Positions 55,815-64,000 of a DNA stretch of 64,000 nt are shown piece by piece (the stretch's first letter is position 1; every line of letters begins with the position of its first letter). The notes under the pieces were generated by a model. That model was not told where the DNA came from. It searched no databases and saw only the letters and a list, made by a program, of their open reading frames with translations. Position numbers and translations under genes: made by a program. Origin of the DNA: Massilia sp. BSC265 (GTDB taxonomy: Bacteria; Pseudomonadota; Gammaproteobacteria; Burkholderiales; Burkholderiaceae_D); NCBI RefSeq assembly GCF_000740675.1, contig NZ_JPXI01000010.1:62001-126000 (forward strand), given 5' to 3'.

Positions 55815-57419
55815 ATGACAGAAGCGCAAGCCTCCCATCCTTCCGCCCGCTCTTCCTTCGCCGGCGACCGTATCGACGCCCTCGACGTGCTGCGCGGCTT
55901 CGCGCTGGTCGGCATCTGCATCGTCAACGTGGAATTCTTCAACCGTCCCGTGGCCGAGTCCGGCATGGGCATGGCACCCCGGCTGCAAGGGCTGGACTGG
56001 CTCGCCGCGTGGGTGGTCGCTTACTTCTTCACCGGAAAATTCTGGACCATCTTCAGCCTGTTGTTCGGCATGGGCTTCGCACTGATGCTGGAACGCGCCC
56101 GCGCCGCCGGGCGTCCCTTCCTGCCCGCCTACCTGCGCCGCATCGGCGCCCTGCTGGCCTTCGGGCTGCTGCACCATTGCCTGCTGTGGAGCGGCGACAT
56201 CCTGATCAGCTATGCGTTCGGCGCCCTGCTCCTGCTGGTGACCCTGTTCGTGCCGGGCCGCCACCTCCTGGGGGCCATCATGGCCTGCGTGGCGCTGTCG
56301 CTGCTGCCGGCGCCCTGGAGCACCTTGGCCGGCCTGGCCCTGCCGCTGGCGTTCGCGGGAATCGTGGCCCTCTACCTGCGCGGCAAGCCAGGCGCGATGG
56401 GCTTTGCGCTGACGATGGTCGTGCCGGGCGGCCTGATCCTGCTGGCCGCGCTGGTGCAGGCAGTGGCGGGCGCGGACGATGGGCGCACCCTGGCCGTGGC
56501 CGGCATCGTGCTGGTCGGTGCCGGCCTGCTGGCGCGGCGCCATGGCGGCGAAGGATTGGCGCGCCTGTGGCGCGCCGGTATCGCGATCTTCGTGCTGGCC
56601 TTCGGGCTGCTGGCCGCGGAAGGCGGCCTGCGTTACTTCTTGCCGGATGCGGGCGCCCTCGGCACAGCGGCCTCGACCAGCACCGAGGGGCGCGAGGTCG
56701 ACGAGGATACTGCACGCGGCCTGCGCCACGGTGAACTCCTGCAGCGCAGCCTGGAAGAGCGCCGGGTGCTCACGGCAGGCAGCTACGCGGACGCGGTCGC
56801 CATGCGCGTCGACCACCTCGGCACGCGCCTGCGCGACGAACCCGGCTTCAGTATCGTGCTGGTCGGCGTGTTCCTGCTCGGCGCCTGGTGCGTGCAGGGC
56901 GGCATGGCGGCCAAGGTCCAGGCCCACCGCCCCTTGTTGCGGCGCCTGGCCTGGGTTGGCCTGCCGCTGGGTGTGGGACTCGGCCTGGCGAGCAGCCTGG
57001 TCGCCACCAGCCGGCCGCCAGGCATCGACGACCAGGGCTTCGATTTTGCCTACGGCTTGCTGATGCTGGGCAGCCTGCCGGCCTCGCTCGGCTACATGGC
57101 GGCCCTGCTCCTGCTGCTGCCGCGCTGGCCCTTGCTCGGCCGAGCGTTGGCGCCGCTCGGCCGCATGGCGCTGAGCAATTACCTGATGCAGTCGCTGGTG
57201 CTGTCCCTGCTGTTCTACGCCTACGGCGCCGGCCTGTGGGGCATGGGCCGTGCCGCCCAGACCGGGGTGGCGCTCGCCTTGTGCGCCTTGCAGGCTGTCG
57301 TCAGCGCCTGGTGGCTGGAGCGCCACCGCTACGGGCCGGCCGAGTGGGTGTGGCGCATGTTCACTTACCTGCGTGTGCCGCCGTGGCGCACGCCGGCACG
57401 AAATACAACAGTGCCTTGA
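55815..57419 (+). CDS. DUF418 family membrane protein
   Basis: This 534-residue inner-membrane protein has many helices. The N-terminus RIDALDVLRGFALVGICIVN and the C-terminal region PLGRMALSNYLMQSLVLSLL with WWLERHRYGPAEWVWR are hallmarks of DUF418 (YeiB-like) proteins. Length exceeds the roughly 380-430 usual residues, because of an internal soluble stretch (about 290-350). Function unknown; YeiB-type proteins resemble acyltransferase-3 enzymes in their N-terminal helices. Confidence 0.88.
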   Translation: MTEAQASHPSARSSFAGDRIDALDVLRGFALVGICIVNVEFFNRPVAESGMGMAPRLQGLDWLAAWVVAYFFTGKFWTIFSLLFGMGFALMLERARAAGRPFLPAYLRRIGALLAFGLLHHCLLWSGDILISYAFGALLLLVTLFVPGRHLLGAIMACVALSLLPAPWSTLAGLALPLAFAGIVALYLRGKPGAMGFALTMVVPGGLILLAALVQAVAGADDGRTLAVAGIVLVGAGLLARRHGGEGLARLWRAGIAIFVLAFGLLAAEGGLRYFLPDAGALGTAASTSTEGREVDEDTARGLRHGELLQRSLEERRVLTAGSYADAVAMRVDHLGTRLRDEPGFSIVLVGVFLLGAWCVQGGMAAKVQAHRPLLRRLAWVGLPLGVGLGLASSLVATSRPPGIDDQGFDFAYGLLMLGSLPASLGYMAALLLLLPRWPLLGRALAPLGRMALSNYLMQSLVLSLLFYAYGAGLWGMGRAAQTGVALALCALQAVVSAWWLERHRYGPAEWVWRMFTYLRVPPWRTPARNTTVP

Positions 57420-57506
57420 GTCGGCTCAGCGGGATGGAGTGCGAAGATTGCAATATCCGCTCGACCGTGAAAGCATAAGGCGTCGCCGACTTCACCACGA
57501 GCCAGC

Positions 57507-58253
57507 ATGCTCCCGCTGCTCAAATTTCCTGTGTTGTCCACCCTGGCCGCCTGCGTGCTGTGCGCCGTTCCGGCGCACGCCCAGTCGCCGGCTCCCGAGG
57601 GCTTGCCCACGGTCGAAGTCAAGGCCGCCGCGCGCACGCGCCTGCTGCCCTACAAGCCATTGTTTTATCCGATGGCCAAGGCGGTCCAGAAGAGCCTCGC
57701 GGGTCGCGCCGCGCTGGCCGTCCAGTTGCGCCCGTCCCGGGTCGGCGTGCGCACCGACGACCTGTCGCTCTGGCTCGAAGGCGGCGGCGAATCGCTGCCG
57801 ATGCGCGCCGACGAGCATGGGCTGTACATCGTGCCGGTCGCGGACCGGATCGCGCAACAGGATGGAGCACTCTCGATCAACAAGCATCCCTCCGACCTGC
57901 GCGCCAATCTGGTGCTCGTCCCTACCCTGGCGCCGGATGCCTGGACCATCGGCGAAATGCGGCGCCTGCTGCGCGACGTGCACGCCACCATCGACCCGCT
58001 CGTGCCCTGGCACCACCGCCTCCTCAACTGGGCCGTAACGCGCAAGCTGGGCCTGTCGGTGTGCAGCCTGTCGCCGCGCGCCCATGTCGAGGTCGTCGAC
58101 GGCAACCGCCTGCTGGCGCGCTACCCCACCAGCGAGCCGGCGCGCAACCACGCGAATTCGCCCGTGTATTGCCACCGCTTTACCGGCAACGAAGACTTCG
58201 ATCCGCGGGCGCGCCTGGTGCTGCCGGAGGATGCGCAGGTGCTCTTGATCTGA
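57507..58253 (+). CDS. Secreted protein of unknown function
   Basis: This 248-residue protein has a signal peptide (about 1-25, ending PAHAQ). I do not recognise the rest. It contains SLWLEGGGESLPMRADEHGLY, a Trp/Asp-containing middle and an NSPVYCHRFTGNEDFDPRAR end, and looks like a compact periplasmic domain with few charged repeats. Its neighbours (a DUF418 membrane protein and a desaturase) give no clear functional hint. A REP variant follows 27 nt later. Confidence 0.75.
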   Translation: MLPLLKFPVLSTLAACVLCAVPAHAQSPAPEGLPTVEVKAAARTRLLPYKPLFYPMAKAVQKSLAGRAALAVQLRPSRVGVRTDDLSLWLEGGGESLPMRADEHGLYIVPVADRIAQQDGALSINKHPSDLRANLVLVPTLAPDAWTIGEMRRLLRDVHATIDPLVPWHHRLLNWAVTRKLGLSVCSLSPRAHVEVVDGNRLLARYPTSEPARNHANSPVYCHRFTGNEDFDPRARLVLPEDAQVLLI

Positions 58254-58280
58254 CAAAGGCTATCCAGAGACATGCGGTTC

Positions 58281-58377
58281 GTAGGGTGGCCGGGTCCTCC
58301 CGGCCGCGCGCGGTCGGCAAAGCGTGATCTGGTCCACTGGACCGTGATCTAGTCCACCGGACTAGATCACCCCCTAC
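58281..58377. repeat. REP variant with altered stem and nested palindromes
   Basis: It starts GTAGGGTGGCCGGG and ends CCCCCTAC. Its hairpin arms are GGCCGGG/CCCGGCC rather than GGGCGGG/CCCGCCC, a compensated change that keeps pairing. It also contains GGTCC-ACT-GGACC (58331-58343) and GATCTAGTCC-ACC-GGACTAGATC (58346-58368), related to the palindrome inside the element at 42798. Confidence 0.7.
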
Positions 58378-58406
58378 AAAAAAAAGCGGCTCCCGAAGGA
58401 GCCGCT
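58378..58406 (-). terminator. Terminator of the desaturase gene
   Basis: On the minus strand AGCGGCTCC and GGAGCCGCT pair around a TTCG tetraloop, followed by a run of Ts (complement of 58378-58384), 21 nt after the desaturase stop. Confidence 0.93.
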
Positions 58407-58427
58407 CGTTCTTCCCGATAGGACCGC

Positions 58428-59642
58428 TTATGCGTAGCTGCGCAGGCGCAGCGAAAAGTCCTGCAGCGACTTGATGCCCGAGGCCTCGGCGCGTGCGCAC
58501 CAATCCTGCAGTTGCTGCAGGAGCTGATCGCGGGTTGCGTGCGAACGTTCCCAGATCGCGCCGAGTTCCACGCGCATCTGGTGCATGGTTTCCAGCGCCT
58601 TGCTGTGCTGGAACAGTTCGACCAGTTGCTGCTTCTGCGACAGTTCCAGCTTGGCCGGCTCGCGCTGCATCAGCTTGCGCGAGCTCTTCAGGAAGCGTGC
58701 TTCCAGCTCGGCCTTGTGCTTCAGGTGCTCGAATTCCTCACGGAACGCGTGACGCACCGACTTGGCGTACTTGGCCATCACATCGTAGCGGTTGGCGATC
58801 ACCGACTGCAGGGTATCGAGGTCGGCCACCAGCTTGTCCTTGGCGAACTTCGGCGCCGGCGCGACCTTCTTCACCTTGGCCAGGCGCAGGGTTTCCAGGA
58901 TGCGGATATAGCCCCAGCCCAGGTCGAACTCGTACCACTTGCTCGACAGCTTGGCCGAGGTGGCGAAGGTGTGGTGGTTGTTGTGCAGTTCCTCGCCGCC
59001 GATCAGGATACCCAACGGGAAAATGTTGGTCGCCGCATCGCTGCAATCGTAGTTGCGGTAGCCCCAGTAGTGGCCGATGCCGTTGATGATGCCGGCCGCG
59101 GTAATCGGGATCCACATCATCTGCACCGCCCAGACCGAGATACCGACGATGCCGAACAGCGCAATGTCGATGAGCGCCATCAGCACCACGCCCATGGCGC
59201 TGTGCTTGGTGTACAGGTTGCGCTCGATCCAGTCGTCCGGCGTGCCATGGCCGTACTTCTCCATGGTCTCTTTATTCTTGCTCTCGGCGCGGTACAGCTC
59301 GGCACCTTCGAAGAACACCTTGCGGATGCCGCGGGTCTGCGGGCTGTGCGGGTCTTCTTCAGTATCGCACTTGGCGTGGTGCTTGCGGTGGATCGATGCC
59401 CATTCCTTGGTCACCTGGCCGGTGGTCAGCCACAGCCAAAAGCGGAAGAAATGGCTCGGAATCGGGTGCAGGTCGAGGGCACGGTGCGCTTGGTGACGGT
59501 GCAGGTAGATCGTCACGGCGGCGATCGTGATGTGCGTCAACACCAGCGTGGCGATGACGATCTGCCAGGCGGTGAAGTCGAGCAGGCCGGTCGACAGGAA
59601 AGTCAGCACGGCTTGCACGGGTTCGCTACTAATGAAATTCAT
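58428..59642 (-). CDS. Acyl-lipid/acyl-CoA delta-9-type fatty acid desaturase
   Basis: This 404-residue integral-membrane di-iron enzyme makes unsaturated fatty acids. The three His boxes are HRHQAH, HRKHH and HNNHH. Membrane helices lie at about 25-65 and 150-200. A long helical tail (about 240-404, coiled-coil-like, rich in Lys/Glu) follows the catalytic domain. Such tails occur in betaproteobacterial desaturases, but are longer than those of the plain family. Confidence 0.92.
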   Translation of the reverse strand: MNFISSEPVQAVLTFLSTGLLDFTAWQIVIATLVLTHITIAAVTIYLHRHQAHRALDLHPIPSHFFRFWLWLTTGQVTKEWASIHRKHHAKCDTEEDPHSPQTRGIRKVFFEGAELYRAESKNKETMEKYGHGTPDDWIERNLYTKHSAMGVVLMALIDIALFGIVGISVWAVQMMWIPITAAGIINGIGHYWGYRNYDCSDAATNIFPLGILIGGEELHNNHHTFATSAKLSSKWYEFDLGWGYIRILETLRLAKVKKVAPAPKFAKDKLVADLDTLQSVIANRYDVMAKYAKSVRHAFREEFEHLKHKAELEARFLKSSRKLMQREPAKLELSQKQQLVELFQHSKALETMHQMRVELGAIWERSHATRDQLLQQLQDWCARAEASGIKSLQDFSLRLRSYA

Positions 59643-59759
59643 TCAGTCTCCATGGATATCGCGTTTGCCATGCCAATACATAGCGCGGCTCGCAACCCGA
59701 TATTTTACGCGGTTCCAATGATACACGGCACGATTAAAAATCGTAACGCACACCTTATT

Positions 59760-61079
59760 TCATGGAGCGCTTGGGGTTCGTGCCACAACTGACGTTATAT
59801 GGGCATCGAGCAGGCGCGTATCAATAGACGGATGACCAAGTTTTATCTCACCTGTCTGTACAAGCGCATAAATCTTTTTATTCACTTCGGAAATCGGCCC
59901 GCCCTGCCCGTTCTCCGGATCGCCTAGCCAGAAACCGACCTCCAGCTCGTATCCATCGTGCGTGAAGGCATTGAGCAGCACGTTCGGCGCAGGCGCTTCC
60001 AGTACGCGCGGTACGCCGCGCGGCAGCGATTCCAGCAGCGGCATGATCTTCGACAGGTCGCTGTCGTAGGACACGGTCAGCTTGGTCATGGCGCGTACGT
60101 TGCGGTTGGTCGAGGACTGGTTCAGCACGACGCCGGTGATCAGCATCTCGTTCGGCAACAGCGTCTGGGTACCGTCCGAGCCGCGCAGGACGGTATAGCG
60201 CGTATTGATGCGCGCCACCCTGCCCGAATATTTATCGAGCGTGATCGGGTCGCCGATCGTCAAACTGCGTTCCAGCAGGATGATGAAACCAGACACATAG
60301 TTACTCGCGATACGCTGCATGCCGAGACCAAGACCGACACCCAGGGCGCCACCGAACACCGACAATACCGTCAGGTCCAGACCCGCCAGATCCAGGCTGA
60401 ACAGCACAGCGACGAGGATCAGCACCGCGCGGCTCATGCGCGCCAGCACGACCCGGATCGACGTATGCATGCGCTCGACATGCATCAGGCGCTCTTCCAG
60501 CGCCGCGCCGGCCCACAGTGCCAGCATCATCAGGACCACGATCGACACGACGCCCCCGACCAGGTCCGCCAGGTTCAGTCGATACTTGCCGACAGGGAGT
60601 GTAATTCCCTCAAAGTAGCGGATGACATCGGGAAGTACCCCCATGATGTGCAGCGCCACGCCGACCCAGACTACCAGCGCGAATATCTTCTCGAAGGTCT
60701 GCAGCGCTTCGCCAAGCGGCCCGCGGCGTGCGAACACGCGCCGCAGCAGGTAGAAGGCCGTGCGGATCACCGCGAACGAAGATGCCAATGGCACCGCGAT
60801 GTTGAGCAGGTGCACGCTCTGGTAATTCGCCATGACGGCGCGCGTCGTCACCAGCAGGCCGAGGATCAGCAGGGGCGGCAGCACGCGGCTGAAGCTGGCC
60901 ACGCCCAGGGCGATGAGTCCCTGGTGTTGGTCCTGGTGGCTTGCCAGCCAGGAACGGTGCATCAACCGCGCCAGGCCCCAGCCGGCCGCGATGCACAGGA
61001 CGATGGCAAGCGCCTGCCACAGGATGGCAGGCTGTCGGATGTCGCCGAGCAGGTCGGCCAGCAGTTGCTGGAGCGGCAT
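59760..61079 (-). CDS. MscS family mechanosensitive ion channel
   Basis: This 439-residue inner-membrane channel has several N-terminal helices (up to about residue 235). The pore-lining TM3 is VFGGALGVGLGLGMQRIASN, followed by the beta domain (LERSLTIGDPITLDKYSGRV, TRYTVLRGSDGTQTLLPNEM) and a C-terminal alpha/beta domain. It should release solutes on osmotic downshock. It lies 9 nt after the RsmB-type gene. Confidence 0.92.
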   Translation of the reverse strand: MPLQQLLADLLGDIRQPAILWQALAIVLCIAAGWGLARLMHRSWLASHQDQHQGLIALGVASFSRVLPPLLILGLLVTTRAVMANYQSVHLLNIAVPLASSFAVIRTAFYLLRRVFARRGPLGEALQTFEKIFALVVWVGVALHIMGVLPDVIRYFEGITLPVGKYRLNLADLVGGVVSIVVLMMLALWAGAALEERLMHVERMHTSIRVVLARMSRAVLILVAVLFSLDLAGLDLTVLSVFGGALGVGLGLGMQRIASNYVSGFIILLERSLTIGDPITLDKYSGRVARINTRYTVLRGSDGTQTLLPNEMLITGVVLNQSSTNRNVRAMTKLTVSYDSDLSKIMPLLESLPRGVPRVLEAPAPNVLLNAFTHDGYELEVGFWLGDPENGQGGPISEVNKKIYALVQTGEIKLGHPSIDTRLLDAHITSVVARTPSAP

Positions 61080-61088
61080 GTCCCGGGA

Positions 61089-62396
61089 TTACTCTGCTTC
61101 GTCGTCGGCGCTGGCTTCATCGGCCGGCGCAGCCTTGGCTTTGACCTTGCGTTCCATGACGGCAGCAAAGAAGCCATCGGTCTGGTGCTTGTGCGGCAGC
61201 ATCTTGAGGTACTGGTCCATCTCGAGCGGAATCTTCTGCTCGGCCAGCACCTTGTTCATCGGCACCAGTTCGAAATCCGGATGGGTCGACAGGAACTGTT
61301 CGACGATGACGTCGTTCTCTTCGTTCAGCAGGCTGCAGGTGGCGTACACCAGGCGGCCGCCGTTCTTGACCAGGCGCGCGGCGCCGTCCAGGATCGAGGC
61401 CTGCTTTTCCTGCATCTCGGCCACGGCTTCCGGTTTCTGGCGCCACTTGACGTCCGGATTGCGGCGCAGCGTACCCAGGCCGCTGCACGGCGCATCGACC
61501 AGCACCCGGTCAATCTTGCCGGCCAGGCGCTTGATCTTGGCATCGCGCTCGTGGGCGATCAACTGGGGATGCACATTCGACAGGCCGCTGCGCGCCATGC
61601 GCGGTTTCAGTTTTGCCAGGCGCTTCTCCGAGACGTCGAAGGCGTACAGGCGGCCGGTGTTGCGCATGATCGCGCCCAGGGCCAGGGTCTTGCCGCCGGC
61701 GCCGGCGCAGAAGTCCACCACCATCTCGCCCCGGCGCGCGCCGAGCAGCTGGGCCAGCACCTGGCTGCCCTCGTCCTGCACCTCGATCGCACCTTCCTTG
61801 AACAGCGGCAGGTTCTGTAGAGCAGGCTTCTTCTGGATGCGCAAGCCCAATGGTGCATAGGGCATCGGCTCGGCCACGATCGGCGCCTTGGCCAGCTCCG
61901 CGATCACGTCATCGCGGTTGGCCTTGATGGAATTGACGCGCAGGTCGAGCGGCGCCGGGGTGTTCAGCACGGCGGCCAGCTCGAGCGCCTCAGGCTCGCC
62001 AAACTGCGCCACCAGTTTGTCGTACAGCCAGCCCGGCAGGTTGGCCTGCATCTGCGGCGGCAGCAGCTTGCGGTCGACTTCCTTGACGCGGGTAAGCAAA
62101 TGGGTCTCGTCCTCGCTCAGGCCGCCCAGGGCGTCGATGCCGGCCGTCTCGGCCAGGCCCAGCAGGGCCAGCTTGCGCATCGAGGGCGTATTGCCGGAGC
62201 CGGCGAAGTCGGTGTAGAAGGACTTGTTGCGCAGGACGGCATACACCGCCTCGGCGATGACGCCGCGCTCGCGGCCGCCGAAACGCGGGTGGTCCTTGAA
62301 GTAGCGCGACAGGGTGACGTCGGCGGGCGACGTGAAGCGCAGGATCTCGCGCAATACTTCTTCGGTATTGCCGATGATCGCTGGAGGCAATCTCAT
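61089..62396 (-). CDS. RsmB/NOP family RNA (cytosine-C5) methyltransferase
   Basis: This 435-residue SAM-dependent enzyme has an N-terminal NusB-like helical region (about 1-140), a PUA-like or linker region and the catalytic Rossmann domain. The SAM loop is DFCAGAGGKTLALG; the catalytic cysteines are in VDAPCSGLGTLRRNPD and VYATCSLLNEEN. It is close to RsmB (16S m5C967), but Burkholderiales carry related paralogues, so the target is uncertain. It lies between purN (13 nt) and mscS. Confidence 0.9.
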   Translation of the reverse strand: MRLPPAIIGNTEEVLREILRFTSPADVTLSRYFKDHPRFGGRERGVIAEAVYAVLRNKSFYTDFAGSGNTPSMRKLALLGLAETAGIDALGGLSEDETHLLTRVKEVDRKLLPPQMQANLPGWLYDKLVAQFGEPEALELAAVLNTPAPLDLRVNSIKANRDDVIAELAKAPIVAEPMPYAPLGLRIQKKPALQNLPLFKEGAIEVQDEGSQVLAQLLGARRGEMVVDFCAGAGGKTLALGAIMRNTGRLYAFDVSEKRLAKLKPRMARSGLSNVHPQLIAHERDAKIKRLAGKIDRVLVDAPCSGLGTLRRNPDVKWRQKPEAVAEMQEKQASILDGAARLVKNGGRLVYATCSLLNEENDVIVEQFLSTHPDFELVPMNKVLAEQKIPLEMDQYLKMLPHKHQTDGFFAAVMERKVKAKAAPADEASADDEAE

Positions 62397-62409
62397 GGTA
62401 TTCCTTAAA

Positions 62410-63036
62410 TTAAATGCTTGTAGGTTCGGCCGGCGCCAGGATGCGCACGTCGCCGTTGTCGATCTCGAGCCTGTCTTCGACGAAGAGGCGCACCGCATAC
62501 GGGTACAGCTTGTGTTCTTCGACGAGCAACCGGGCGGACAGCGTGTCCTCGGTGTCGCCAGGGAGCACCGGCACGCGCGCCTGCGCCACGATCGGGCCAT
62601 GGTCCAGCTCGGCCGTCACGAAATGGACGGTCGCGCCGTGTTCCCTGTCACCGGCGTCGATTGCCTGCTGGTGCGTGCCCAGGCCCGGATACAGCGGCAG
62701 CAGCGACGGGTGGATGTTCAGCATGCGGCCGGCATAGTGCTCGACGAAAGGCGCCGTCAGGATGCGCATGAAGCCGGCGAGCACGACCAGGTCGGGTTCG
62801 AAACGGTCGATCGTTTCCTGCAGTGCCGCGTCAAACTCGGCGCGAGTGGCGTATTCCTTGTTGGCCACGACCGCGGTCGGGATGCCGCGGGCACGGGCGA
62901 ATTCCAGGCCCTTGGCTTCCGGCTTGTTGCTGATGACGGCCGCGATTCGGGCCGGCCAGCCTTCCGCGTCAAGCGCGCGCACGACCGCTTCCATATTGCT
63001 GCCGCGGCCGGAAATGAGGATCACGATATTTTTCAT
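62410..63036 (-). CDS. purN: Phosphoribosylglycinamide formyltransferase PurN
   Basis: This 208-residue enzyme transfers formyl from 10-formyl-THF to GAR in purine synthesis. It shows VLISGRGSNMEAVV, VLAGFMRILTAPFV, the catalytic NIHPSLLPLYPGLGTHQQA and GATVHFVTAELDHGPIV with the essential Asp. ATG 63036 (MKNIVIL) is preferred to one three codons upstream. Confidence 0.96.
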   Translation of the reverse strand: MKNIVILISGRGSNMEAVVRALDAEGWPARIAAVISNKPEAKGLEFARARGIPTAVVANKEYATRAEFDAALQETIDRFEPDLVVLAGFMRILTAPFVEHYAGRMLNIHPSLLPLYPGLGTHQQAIDAGDREHGATVHFVTAELDHGPIVAQARVPVLPGDTEDTLSARLLVEEHKLYPYAVRLFVEDRLEIDNGDVRILAPAEPTSI

Positions 63037-63095
63037 ACCCCGCATTGTACCGTATCGCCGGCGGGCAACCGCGGCGGGCGGGGGGATGGCAGACC

Positions 63096-63515
63096 TTACA
63101 GCGTACCCTGGGGCGGGATGGCAAACGAGTAGAATACCCGGAACGGGACCTTCTTTTCGGCCCAGAACTCGGCTGCATCGCGGAAGACGTCGAGGAGGTT
63201 TTCGCGCGCTTCCTTGTCGAATTTTTGAGCACTCGGCAATTGCTCGAGCACGACGAGGAAGCCCGGCTGCGGACCGGCCTCAGCTACAGTTTCGGTGAGG
63301 CACTTACGCAGCGCGTCGAAGTTCTTGCTGCAGGGCTTAGGAAAATAAAAGTTCTCGCCGATGCGGGCGCATACCTGCTGCTTGGTCAGGGTATTGGCGC
63401 AATGCGCATACAGGAAGTGATGACCCATGCGCGCAGCCTCCTGCTGCAGCTCGGCGACGCGGAAGGCGCGGATCGACTGCACAAGATTGGGCGGCACTCT
63501 CATCAACGAACTCAT
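63096..63515 (-). CDS. Barstar-family (RNase inhibitor-like) protein
   Basis: This 139-residue cytosolic protein resembles barstar in its C-terminal two thirds: ARIGENFYFPKPCSKNFDAL, then RKCLTETVA, then FLVVLEQLPSAQKFDKEARE. Barstars inhibit barnase-type ribonucleases, often as immunity to secreted or phage-like toxins. No barnase or toxin gene is adjacent. GAGGA lies 6 nt before ATG 63515. The N-terminal third (residues 1-45, AELQQEAARMGHHFLYAHC) is less clearly barstar-like. Confidence 0.78.
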   Translation of the reverse strand: MSSLMRVPPNLVQSIRAFRVAELQQEAARMGHHFLYAHCANTLTKQQVCARIGENFYFPKPCSKNFDALRKCLTETVAEAGPQPGFLVVLEQLPSAQKFDKEARENLLDVFRDAAEFWAEKKVPFRVFYSFAIPPQGTL

Positions 63516-63918
63516 TTTTTCCTCAAGTTGACCAGGTCGGTGTGATGTGGCCGCTCGCGCGCCACGCTGCGCGACGGTTGGCATCCGCCGCCTCCTTCTC
63601 TCCCGATGTTGTTTCGATGCGCCAATAAAAAGACCCTTAGTGTGTAAGGGTAACGTTTTGTGGTATTGGAAGCAACCCAAATGTGATTACAGGAATTGCA
63701 TTTGTAAGAATTGGTATGCGCACATCTGTATGAATAACGCTTTTCATGACAGCCCCGCCATTCTTGCGCGAGGCGAAAAATGCTTGCGCTGCTGTTACAT
63801 TTTGTTGCCACGTGGATCGGGTTGAGTCCGGCGGATCGGATTACCATAGGAGGCATGAAAGTCCGGTCGGTTCCTTCTCCCCCACCAGACTCGTCGATTG
63901 CCCACTACGAGGTAGAAC
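63516..63918. other. 403-nt divergent intergenic region
   Basis: It lies between the barstar-like gene and the partial exported gene. I see no gene or recognisable element; a GGTAGA stretch precedes the final ATG. Composition is somewhat AT-rich near 63640-63780. Confidence 0.45.
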
Positions 63919-64000
63919 ATGAACTTTCAAGCCAAACTGATCATTGCCGCCATGGGCCTTGCCGCGCTGCCGCTGGCCCAGGCCCAGGATTTCGAAGATT
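63919..64000 (+). CDS. Exported protein (partial, 3' end outside window)
   Basis: The visible 27 residues begin MNFQAKLIIAAMGLAALPLA followed by QAQDFED. This is a clear signal peptide with a likely cut after AQAQ. Betaproteobacterial glycine-zipper or surface-antigen-like envelope proteins start similarly, but too little is present to name a family. Confidence 0.6.
   Translation, partial: MNFQAKLIIAAMGLAALPLAQAQDFED

Overview
The window is about 64 kb of GC-rich, gene-dense chromosome with bacterial operon structure. Protein sequences and gene order (rne next to moaA/mobA/moeA; aat-bpt-pyrD; an exbB with a signal peptide and Ala/Pro linker; prkA-yeaH-spoVR; phasin) point to a betaproteobacterium of the Burkholderiales, most likely Oxalobacteraceae and probably near Massilia. 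This placement comes from recalled family resemblance; no search was run. Almost everything is core chromosome. I see no prophage, conjugative element, CRISPR array, rRNA operon or large island.

Layout. 1-5.9 kb: RNase E tail, chromate transporter, then moaA and a single ORF fusing MobA to MoeA, followed by a REP-associated tyrosine transposase (RAYT) bracketed by inverted REPs. 5.9-11.7 kb: rmuC and truncated hemoglobin, an internally deleted FAD-oxidoreductase pseudogene, an FtsX-type permease and an adenine deaminase. 12.3-17.3 kb: the PrkA kinase / YeaH / SpoVR stress triad. 17.3-18.3 kb: about 1 kb of AT-richer non-coding DNA. 18.3-22.2 kb: tonB-exbB-exbD1-exbD2-TPR energy transduction locus. 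22.4-29.8 kb: ribF-ileS-lspA-coaBC-dut and a lipoprotein with a degenerate M48 site. 30-38 kb: XdhC, DMT exporter, AlkA-type glycosylase, a DUF1851/Tdi1-like protein, initiator tRNA, Nudix, aat-bpt-pyrD, sugar kinase. 38-43.6 kb: a sulfur cluster (cysTWA-cysB-like, TauE/SafE exporter, 1-Cys peroxiredoxin). 43.6-52.7 kb: dgkA, IclR regulator, PbpG, nitroreductase/DMT pair, phasin, livHMGF. 52.9-64 kb: ispH-fkpB, radC, rpmB-rpmG, DUF418 protein, desaturase, MscS channel, an RsmB-type methyltransferase, purN, an orphan barstar-family protein and the start of an exported protein.

Two layers of structure lie over this ordinary gene content. The first is a dispersed family of GTAG-headed palindromes (core GTAGGGTGGGCGG / CCGCCCACCCTAC). 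It occurs at eight places, nearly always at gene 3' ends, and two copies flank the RAYT gene. In those two copies the REP's own TAG is the stop codon of the neighbouring gene (moeA on one side, rmuC on the other). The second is a 22-nt motif with an AAAC-N5-GTTT-like core, found 48-62 nt upstream of three separately transcribed sulfur-related genes (cysT, the TauE/SafE gene, the 1-Cys peroxiredoxin). It looks like the operator of a small sulfur regulon, plausibly bound by the CysB-type regulator encoded beside them.
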